Assembly (NCBI RefSeq): GCF_003461625.1
Contig: NZ_QTXL01000003.1
Span: forward strand, 186,001-250,000
Length of the DNA: 64,000 nucleotides
Reading direction: 5' to 3'
From: Clostridium sp. AF15-31
Lineage (GTDB): Bacteria > Bacillota > Clostridia > Lachnospirales > Lachnospiraceae
In this document: one piece after another, positions 9,287 through 16,900 of the stretch
Layout of the letters: each line of letters begins with the position of its first letter
Position numbering within the stretch: position 1 is the stretch's first letter
Translations under genes and position numbers: made by a program
The notes under the pieces: model-generated
Database searches by the model: none
What the model was told of the DNA's origin: nothing
The model's input: the letters and a program-made list of their open reading frames with translations, nothing else

Positions 9287-9967
9287 TTATGCATTGTGAT
9301 TCTTTTTATATTCCATGTAAAGATCATATCCCTTTTTTCTGAGCTTACAGGATGGACAGTGACCGCATCCTTCGCCCGGAATACCATTATAACAGGTAAG
9401 GGTCATATCTCTGATAACATCGAGTCCGCCGAGTTCATCTGCCAGCTTCCAGGTCTCCATCTTATCGATCCACATCAATGGTGTGATGATATCAAATTCA
9501 TAGTCCATCGCAAGATTCAGTGTTGTATTCAATGATTTGATGAAAATATCTCTACAGTCAGGATAGCCGGAGAAATCACTCTGGCTGACACCGGTTATAA
9601 TGTCGCTGACGCCCTTCTGCTTCGCATAAATCGCTACAAATGTCAGGAATACCATATTTCTTCCATCTACAAATGTATTCGGTGTACCGACCTCCGGTGC
9701 ATTCTCGTCTACCTTCATCTCACTTCTTGTCAATGAATTTGGTGCAAGCTGATTCAACAGACTCATATCAAGAATATGATGCTCTACTCCAAATTTTTCA
9801 GCAATCTTCTTTGCACATTCTAATTCTTTTATATGCTTTTGTCCATAGTCAAATGATACTGCGTATACTTTTTTATACTTCTTAAGTGCCCATAACAGAC
9901 AGGTCGTACTGTCCTGTCCACCACTGAATACAACAACTGCTTCATCTCTGTTCTTCAAATTCTGCAT
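9287..9967 (-). CDS. queC: 7-cyano-7-deazaguanine synthase
   Basis: Converts 7-carboxy-7-deazaguanine (CDG) to preQ0 with ammonia and ATP, the last step of the preQ0 pathway. 226 residues. The N-terminal PP-loop is [14 protein letters not shown]; the C-terminal zinc site is formed by the Cys cluster [19 protein letters not shown]. It begins 13 bases after folE stops, with AGGAGG before the start, so it is in the queD-queE-folE-queC operon, which holds all the steps from GTP to preQ0. No queF or tgt is in the window, so completion to queuosine must be encoded elsewhere, or preQ0 is used otherwise. Confidence 0.96.
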   Translation of the reverse strand: MQNLKNRDEAVVVFSGGQDSTTCLLWALKKYKKVYAVSFDYGQKHIKELECAKKIAEKFGVEHHILDMSLLNQLAPNSLTRSEMKVDENAPEVGTPNTFVDGRNMVFLTFVAIYAKQKGVSDIITGVSQSDFSGYPDCRDIFIKSLNTTLNLAMDYEFDIITPLMWIDKMETWKLADELGGLDVIRDMTLTCYNGIPGEGCGHCPSCKLRKKGYDLYMEYKKNHNA

Positions 9968-9980
9968 CTTTCATATCCTC

Positions 9981-10562
9981 CTATCGGTTCATCATCAATA
10001 CTTTATTCTGTAAATTCACATCATTCTCAAATGCACCACGGAACGTCGTTGTATAGGTCTTCGTTCCCGGCTTCTTAATGCCCCTTGCTGTCATGCAGCT
10101 ATGATTTGCCTCGATCAGTACGGCTACATCCGGTGAGCCTGCTGCCTTTCCAACCACATATGCGATATCGGATCCGATCCGCTCCTGAAGCTGCAACCGC
10201 TTCGCTACCATGTCTGCGATCCGTGCGATCTTGCTGAGTCCTAAGACCCTGCCATGTGGGATGTATGCCACTGACACCTTCATATCATACATCAGTGCCA
10301 TATGATGTTCGCAGTAGCTAAACACCTCAATATCCTTTACGAATACCATATCTCTTGTATGTGCTGCATCTTCCTCTTTGAATGTCTTACCAAACATCTC
10401 AGCAATCTCATCGTTGGTATAATTCATTCCCTCAAATACTTCTTCATACATTCGCGCAACACGGTCCGGTGTCTCTTTTAAACCTTCCCGGTCAGGGTCA
10501 TCACCAAGTGCTACAAGGATTCCACGTATATGCTCCTTTATTGCTTCTTTATCAATTGCCAT
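9981..10562 (-). CDS. folE: GTP cyclohydrolase I (type IA)
   Basis: Opens GTP to 7,8-dihydroneopterin triphosphate, the shared entry to tetrahydrofolate and queuosine. 193 residues. Zinc ligands are visible in [11 protein letters not shown] (Cys and His) and NHSCMTARG (Cys); [12 protein letters not shown] and [10 protein letters not shown] complete the family pattern, so this is the zinc-dependent FolE, not FolE2. Its place between queE and queC (78 and 13 bases apart) suggests that this copy feeds preQ0 synthesis, though it could serve folate as well; no folate genes are nearby. Confidence 0.96.
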   Translation of the reverse strand: MAIDKEAIKEHIRGILVALGDDPDREGLKETPDRVARMYEEVFEGMNYTNDEIAEMFGKTFKEEDAAHTRDMVFVKDIEVFSYCEHHMALMYDMKVSVAYIPHGRVLGLSKIARIADMVAKRLQLQERIGSDIAYVVGKAAGSPDVAVLIEANHSCMTARGIKKPGTKTYTTTFRGAFENDVNLQNKVLMMNR

Positions 10563-10640
10563 TTCTACTCCATTCTCTTATTACTCTTAATCTATTATCC
10601 AAATAATACGTTAATATCGATACCTGCGGTTTCATCCGTT

Positions 10641-11309
10641 TTACACTCCGCGCATCTCCGGATCCCAGATATACTTATGAAGCTGTAACTGTAATTTTAC
10701 ACCATTCATTTCATTCTCGATCATAAAATCAACGATATCCTCCGGATTGATCTTACCGTATACCGGACTGATATAGACGTTTGATTTGATATCCAATGCC
10801 CATTCATGAATAATGTCTCTTGCTGTTTCCAGATCCTTGATCGAGCCGGATACGAACTTTACCGCATCCTTCTTATCAATGTAGTTATAATTTGAAAAGC
10901 ACATATTACTTTCCATTCCGCTTCCCGGAAGCTTATAATCAAGTGTAAATGCTACCCGGTCTGTCAGTGCTTTAAACTCTGCGATATCCACACTTCCGTT
11001 TGTCTCTACTTCTACCTGAAGCTCCTCATCCATCGCCAGCATCAGGAGCAGCTTATCGATATCCTTCTGGATCAATGGTTCTCCACCGGTTAATGTCACG
11101 TTTCTGACTCCGGTTCGTTTGATATAGTCATAGATTTCTTCATCCGTCAGTTCTTCGTATGGGGCATCTGCTTCATTTGCCCATTTGGTATCACAGTAAC
11201 TGCAATTCAGGTTGCAGCCTGTAAAACGAATAAATACTGCCAATTCTCCGGCTTTTACGGATTCACCGTTGATGCTGACAAATCGTTCCGCTACTTTAAA
11301 TTTTGCCAT
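10641..11309 (-). CDS. queE: 7-carboxy-7-deazaguanine synthase, radical SAM
   Basis: Rearranges 6-carboxy-tetrahydropterin to CDG using a 4Fe-4S cluster and S-adenosylmethionine. 222 residues. The cluster motif CNLNCSYC (CX3CX2C, near residue 32) follows FIRFTG; the glycine-rich SAM loop is NVTLTGGEPLIQKD. The N-terminus KVAERFVSINGESVKAGELAVF is the substrate-binding part typical of QueE. It lies between queD and folE in the same operon, with a 139-base gap to queD. Start ATG is preceded by AGAAGG. Confidence 0.96.
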   Translation of the reverse strand: MAKFKVAERFVSINGESVKAGELAVFIRFTGCNLNCSYCDTKWANEADAPYEELTDEEIYDYIKRTGVRNVTLTGGEPLIQKDIDKLLLMLAMDEELQVEVETNGSVDIAEFKALTDRVAFTLDYKLPGSGMESNMCFSNYNYIDKKDAVKFVSGSIKDLETARDIIHEWALDIKSNVYISPVYGKINPEDIVDFMIENEMNGVKLQLQLHKYIWDPEMRGV

Positions 11310-11448
11310 TTCTATTTCCTTCTTACTTTTTGTATATGGTATTCTTCGATGTCATTTATCTATTATGACATCCTTGATCTTGCCTGTTATTTATTCTAAG
11401 TCTTTTTTGACTTATATTATTTTACGCTATATAGTTTTTCTTCTGCTA

Positions 11449-11868
11449 TTATGCCATATACGTCGCTGCATTGGTCGGGGTCTCATAAACTGTGGTACGA
11501 AGCACCTGATATCCCTTATCTGCCATATATTCATAAAAATACTTTGCCAGATTCTCTGCTGTCGGACGCATCGGAAGCTCGATGATACGGAACTGTTCTT
11601 CTGCCAGTGCTTCCATCGTTTTTTCCCTCAATGTACCTTTCTCCATAATCAGGCAATGATCCATCTCTTCTGTTTTCTCTCTGAGATCCTTTTTCAGATC
11701 TCCAAAATCTACAACCATGCCTCTGGTCTGTCCGTCCTGCATCAGCTTCTCGCCGCCGACTTCAACTTCAACCGTCCAGCGGTGTCCGTGCAGATTTCTG
11801 CATTTACCCTCATAGCCCGCAAGGAAATGCGCGCTGTCAAAACTTGAATTTGTCTTTAAACTGTACAT
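11449..11868 (-). CDS. queD: 6-carboxy-5,6,7,8-tetrahydropterin synthase
   Basis: Converts dihydroneopterin triphosphate to 6-carboxytetrahydropterin. 139 residues, PTPS/QueD fold. Zinc histidines are in FDSAHFLAGY and NLHGHRW, and the catalytic Cys sits in GKCRNLHGH; the Cys-x3-HGH arrangement fits QueD rather than mammalian-type PTPS. It is the promoter-proximal gene of the queD-queE-folE-queC run. Its upstream gap from thrC is 383 bases and contains foldback element 11893-12112 only 24 bases before the start codon, plus the thrC terminator. No preQ1 riboswitch was recognised there. Confidence 0.95.
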   Translation of the reverse strand: MYSLKTNSSFDSAHFLAGYEGKCRNLHGHRWTVEVEVGGEKLMQDGQTRGMVVDFGDLKKDLREKTEEMDHCLIMEKGTLREKTMEALAEEQFRIIELPMRPTAENLAKYFYEYMADKGYQVLRTTVYETPTNAATYMA

Positions 11869-11892
11869 ATCTTCCTCTTTCTTTTATTTTCG

Positions 11893-12112
11893 AATGTTAT
11901 ATTACACAGTTGTCAGCTTGTACGATGTAATAAGCATCGACATTTGTGTAGTTTCGTTATGAGACCTGCACTAGCTGCCAGCACCAAGCCCATGCTTGAA
12001 CCCGTATGGGTGAGTTTGGGCGACTGCTGACAAATAGGCGTGCAGGTCGAATAGAAACGAAACAAGTCGGGCGATTACATCATACAAGCTGACAGCTGTG
12101 CAATATAACATT
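11893..12112 (+). repeat. Long foldback element, loop-motif family, copy 2
   Basis: Arms 11893-11930 and 12076-12112 pair over more than 30 bases. Inside, GTTTC (11951-11955) pairs with GAAAC (12054-12058); the loop GTTATGA (11956-11962) faces GAATA (12049-12053); GACCTGCAC (11963-11971) pairs with GTGCAGGTC (12040-12048). An inner part shared with copy 3 holds CAGCACCAAGCCC and GGGCGACTGCTGACAAATAGG, which can pair, plus an apical AACCC/GGGT hairpin. The motif strand is plus, so it is antisense to the thrC and queD transcripts. The thrC terminator follows it directly on the right. The rest of this 383-base gap holds nothing else recognised. Confidence 0.85.
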
Positions 12113-12120
12113 CCTATGTA

Positions 12121-12162
12121 AAAAACGCGCATATAGGAAAATGCCCTTCATGCGCGTTTTTT
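12121..12162. terminator. Bidirectional terminator downstream of thrC
   Basis: AAAAACGCGCAT (12121-12132) pairs perfectly with ATGCGCGTTTTT (12150-12161), with A and T runs on the outer sides. It would stop thrC transcription on the minus strand, and any plus-strand transcript coming through foldback copy 2, eight bases away. Confidence 0.88.
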
Positions 12163-12251
12163 CCTAGTTTTGTTTAGTGACAGGATGGTATTAATGAACT
12201 GTCAGTTATTCTGTTTCTGTATTGCCTGTCATATCTGACCGGCATCTGTTT

Positions 12252-13739
12252 TTAGATGTTTAAGAACTTCTTTACGACGCTCTCCATTTCTTCTTTGTCA
12301 CATACTGTGTCGTGAAGAACAGGAGCTGTACGGATGTCCTCGATCGCCTGTGGAACCTTTACGCCGGATAACTTGCAGAGCTCATCGACTAATTCAAAGT
12401 CGCTCTTTGCTGCATAAGCCTCATCGATAGATTCCATAACACTTCTTGTAAACTTATATGGGCTTGCTGTAGAAGCGATAACCGTAGGAGTCTTATCTCC
12501 TGTTTCATTTACATACTTGTCATATACGGTCGCTGCTACTGCTGTATGTGTATCCATGATATAAGAATCCGATTCATATACTTTCTTGATCGTTGCCGAG
12601 GTTTCTGCTTCTGTTGCATAACCGCCCGCAAATTCAGCAAGCTTTGCTTTCATCTCATCTGTGATCGTATATACACCTTCTGTGCTTAACTGCTTCATCA
12701 GTGCTGCATTCTTCTCTGCATCATTTCCTGCGATCTTGTAGATCAGTCTCTCTAAGTTGCTTGAGATCAGGATATCCATAGATGGTGATGTTGTTAAGAT
12801 AAATTCACGATTTCTGTCATAAGTACCTGTTGTAAAGAAATCATATAATACCTTATTGTCATTTGATGCACATACGAACTTCGCGATCGGAAGTCCCATT
12901 TCTTTTGCATAATATGCTGCAAGGATATTTCCAAAGTTTCCGGTTGGTACAACAACATTGATCTTGTCGCCAGCCTGGATCGTACCGTCCTTAACCAGTC
13001 TTGTATATGCATATACATAATAAACCATCTGCGGAACCAGACGTCCGATATTGATTGAATTGGCGGATGAGAACTGATATCCTTTCTCGTCCATGTATGA
13101 AGCAAGTTTCTCATCTGAGAACATCTTCTTAACACCTGTCTGTGCGTCATCGAAGTTGCCTGTAATTCCTACGACAAATGTGTTTTCACCCTTCTGGGTT
13201 ACCATCTGCTTCTCCTGGATCGGGCTTACACCATGCTTTGGATAGAATACGATAATCTTTGTTCCCGGTACATCTGCAAATCCTGCAAGTGCTGCCTTTC
13301 CTGTATCACCGGAAGTAGCTGTCAGAATAACGATCTCGTTCTTTACATGATTCTTCTTTGCGGATGTTGTAAGCAGATAAGGAAGAATGGATAATGCCAT
13401 ATCCTTAAATGCAATCGTTGAACCGTGGAATAATTCCAGATAATATGCACCTGCTTTATGTACGAGTGGTGCGATCTCCGGTGTATCAAATTTCTTGTCA
13501 TATGCTGAATTGATACAATGCTTTAACTCTTCTTCTGTAAAATCCGTAAACATCAGCTTCATTACTTCATAAGCAACCTGCTGATAGTTCATCTGCGCCA
13601 GATCTGTAAGACTGACATCAAGAGCAGGAATACTGTCAGGAACAAATAATCCTCCTTCATTTGCAAGACCTTTTAAGATTGCTTCTGATGCGGTTGCTGT
13701 TTCATTTGCATTTCTTGTACTTCTGTATATCAATTCCAT
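12252..13739 (-). CDS. thrC: Threonine synthase
   Basis: PLP enzyme making threonine from O-phosphohomoserine. 495 residues, the longer fold type seen in many Clostridia. The N-terminal domain MELIYRSTRNANETATASEA and GLANEGGLFVPDSIP is typical; PLP lysine lies in HGSTIAFKDMALS; the phosphate-binding loop is TATSGDTGKAAL; a second glycine loop is VPTGNFGNILA. Start ATG is preceded by AAGGAGAG. It is monocistronic as far as the sequence shows, with terminators on both sides; no homoserine kinase or dehydrogenase is adjacent. No T-box leader was recognised in the 233-base upstream gap. Confidence 0.96.
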   Translation of the reverse strand: MELIYRSTRNANETATASEAILKGLANEGGLFVPDSIPALDVSLTDLAQMNYQQVAYEVMKLMFTDFTEEELKHCINSAYDKKFDTPEIAPLVHKAGAYYLELFHGSTIAFKDMALSILPYLLTTSAKKNHVKNEIVILTATSGDTGKAALAGFADVPGTKIIVFYPKHGVSPIQEKQMVTQKGENTFVVGITGNFDDAQTGVKKMFSDEKLASYMDEKGYQFSSANSINIGRLVPQMVYYVYAYTRLVKDGTIQAGDKINVVVPTGNFGNILAAYYAKEMGLPIAKFVCASNDNKVLYDFFTTGTYDRNREFILTTSPSMDILISSNLERLIYKIAGNDAEKNAALMKQLSTEGVYTITDEMKAKLAEFAGGYATEAETSATIKKVYESDSYIMDTHTAVAATVYDKYVNETGDKTPTVIASTASPYKFTRSVMESIDEAYAAKSDFELVDELCKLSGVKVPQAIEDIRTAPVLHDTVCDKEEMESVVKKFLNI

Positions 13740-13868
13740 ATGGCACTCTCCTTCTATTTTATTTACTCTTTTGACTTATGCAGGCTTTCCTTTTCTGATG
13801 CTTTCATCCAGATATACTGAAATCAACCTGCAAGCGTCCACATTATAGCATACCCATTTTCAAAACAC

Positions 13869-13936
13869 AAGATGGCGGAAGCATCTCTCAAATCTGTTTT
13901 TTATATTTTATAGAATTGATCGATCTTCCGCCATCT
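13869..13936 (-). terminator. Probable terminator of the GH9 gene
   Basis: AAGATGGCGGAAG (13869-13881) is complementary to CTTCCGCCATCT (13925-13936) with a 43-base AT-rich loop, lying 37 bases downstream of the GH9 stop codon on the minus strand. The minus-strand trailing T tract is short, so efficiency is uncertain. Confidence 0.6.
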
Positions 13937-13972
13937 GTATTGTCTTCTTCCATCTGTTACAAATAGAATAAA

Positions 13973-16900
13973 TTATTTTACCTTAATGGTGATGGTTGCT
14001 TTCTTACCACTTCCATCTTTTGCTTTTGCTGTGATCTTAACCGTTCCCTTCTTCTTTCCGGTTACCTTACCCTTAGCTGTTACCTTTGCAACCTTCGGAT
14101 TGCTGGAGGTCCATGTCACTTCTTTACTGATTCCCTTTGTCGGAGTCAGCTTTGCTTTTAAGGTTATAGACTGTTTCTTCTTGATCGTTACTTTCTTTAC
14201 TGCCTTTTTCTTCGATGTGATCGTAACCTTCTTAACTGCCTTTTTCATAACCTTAACCGTATAGGTTGCTTTCACCTTGCTGTTGCCAACCGCTGTTGCT
14301 GTTACCTTGATCGTCTTTCCCTTAGCAGCTTTCTTCACTGTCAGCACACCCTTGCTGTTAATAGATGCATATTTCTTATCCGATTTACGGATCGTCCATT
14401 TTACCTTCTTATTTGTCGCTTTCTTAGGTGTAACGGTTGCTTTCAAAGTCAGCTTCTTTCCCGGAGCGATTTTTTTAGTTGCTGCCTGGATCTTGACCTT
14501 TGCCGGTTTGACCGTCTTCTTTGGTGCTTCTGTTGTTGGTTCATCGGTCGTCGGCTTTTCGGTCGTCGTTTTCTCGGTTGTCGGCTTTTCCGGATTCGGT
14601 GTTGGTGTCGGTGTTACTGTTTCTTTCTTCTTTACCGTAACGGTGCAGGATCCTGTAACACCACTTCCATCCTTTGCTGTTACCGTAACAACTGCAGTTC
14701 CGGCACTTACGCCCTTCACTTCACCGGTCTGCGATACACTTGCCACTTTCTCGTTGCTGCTCTTCCAGTCAAATGTCTTCCGTGTTGCATTTGCCGGTAT
14801 AACGGCCGCTACTGCGATCCGTTCTGTATCACCAATATTTAATACCACGCTGGTCTTGTTTAACGTGATCTTCTCGATCAGGATTGTATCCGGGATCTCA
14901 TCTCCATTTTCATCCTTTGGTTTCGATGAAAAGATATCCTTTGAACCTGAAGAGGATGCTACTGTATTGTCTCCAACCAGAATAATATTGTCTGATTTGA
15001 TCGGTGGTTTCTTCGTAACCTGATCTGCTCCGACCGTTACCTTGGAATCCTCGATCCGTACAGTATCTGCTTTGATCGCCGTTCCTGTCTCATCTGTTTC
15101 TGCAGCAAGCTCTGCATCCCGGATCAGAACTGTACCACCTGCTGAGATACCCTCATCAACCGATACCTTTCCGCCTTTGATCGTTATATCTCCTGCTGCA
15201 GATATCTTACCGGATACTACAAGGGATCCATTTCCGCTGATCACAAGTCCGCCATCCGTCTCGACATTACCTGCGATCGTTACCGTTCCTTTTCTTACGA
15301 TCTCCGTCTTACCATCTGCATTTCCGATGATCGCAACGGCTCCAACCTCCGCCTGATCCAATGTGATCTTTGTTGCTCTACCTGCCTTAATAACAAGCTC
15401 CTTATTCTTTCCTGTAATCACATAGTCCCTGCCATCTTCCGTAAGTGTGAGAACCGGTTCCGTATAGCTGACTGTTATTCTGCCATCATCTGTCCGTAAT
15501 GCATCCTGATATTCTTTGTCCGCAATCTTTGCTATATCGATCGTATATGGATCCTGAACAAGTGTATATACCGTAAGCAATTCCACTGTTTTTCCTGCAT
15601 ATGCAGTTGCAGTTTCTGCATATCTGCCTGAAACTGTATACTTTGTAAAGCTTCGTAATCCGGCAAATTCAATTGTCTCTCCATTGGAAGCTGCCTGCTT
15701 CCACGTTGTTCCATCCACTGAATACCGGACACCCGCCTGACCGGAGATCCGGATCGTATCCTTTGTTCTTGCAAGAAGTGTCACAGCATCCGGAACTGCT
15801 GTCTGTTCTGCCTTTCGTACTTTTACAGAAACCATCTTTTTATAAACAGCATCTTCATCAGAGTCCTCGATCTGATACCGTTTTTTGCTTGTATCACTCC
15901 ATGTAAATACAACCTCATACTGATTGATACCATTTGCTACTTCCTGTTCGCCCATTGTTACATCCGGGGTGCTCCATGCAAATGTTCCATACTCGGTTGA
16001 ACCGCCTGCAAGAGTAGAATCAGAAAGCTTCTGTCCATATACCAGCTCGGAAGCCTCCGGGAATGTGATAGCCGGAAGTCCTGCTCTGCTGACTGTTACC
16101 GTCACATTCTGTGTGATCGTTCCTGCTGCTGCATCATACCCTGTGATCTGATCAAATGCATAATTCTTCTTTGCATCGGAACGAAGGGTTAATACCACCT
16201 GTCCCTGATACGTTCCTCGTTCCGGTTTCGCTGCTGCATCTGCCCATGCAAATGTTCCATAGGTCTCATCTCCACCAGATAACTTCGACTCGGAAAGCGT
16301 CTGACCCGTTACGATCATTCCTGCTGTCGGGAATGTAATACCCGTTACCGGACATTTCTCAACCGTTGCAGATACCGGAATCTGATAGGACTGTCCGTTA
16401 TCTGCCTCTACCAGCAGATTATCACTGTAAGAGCCTGTATCCTTACCTGTCTTTAATGCCACAACCACAGTTGTCTTATCTGACGCTGCAACCTTTATGG
16501 ATGTATCACCGGATATTTCAAATGGACTGTCTGTGCTTTTTTCTAACTGTATCGTTACAGATCCTGTATCATTTCCCTTATTCTCTAATACCAGTGACGC
16601 TGTCGATCCTGCTTCATATCCATAAATAACAGGAGCACAGGTTAAAGCTGTCCGATCTGTAACAAATTCTGCCTTTGGTGCAGCCTTTACTGTCACCCTG
16701 CAGCTTGCTGTGAGATTTGTTCCATCTGTCGTTGTAGCTGTCACAGTTGTCTCACCTGCTCCGACCGCAGTTACCTTTCCTGTTTCCGAAACAGTCGCTA
16801 CCTTCTTGTTTTCAGATTTCCATATCACCTTCTGTTCTGCAGTCTTTGGAGTAACCATTGCGCGGATCGTAGTATCAAGTCCTTCTGTTAATTCAACGAT

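Noticed and set aside
11869..12251. preQ1 riboswitch before queD
   Set aside because: The gap is taken up by foldback copy 2 and the thrC terminator; no preQ1 aptamer sequence was seen.
13740..13972. T-box leader before thrC
   Set aside because: No GGTGGTACCGCG-like T-box sequence on the minus strand.
14277..15023. Long antisense ORFs opposite the GH9 gene
   Set aside because: They mirror low-complexity Thr/Lys/Val-rich coding sequence, with no ribosome sites or recognisable domains.
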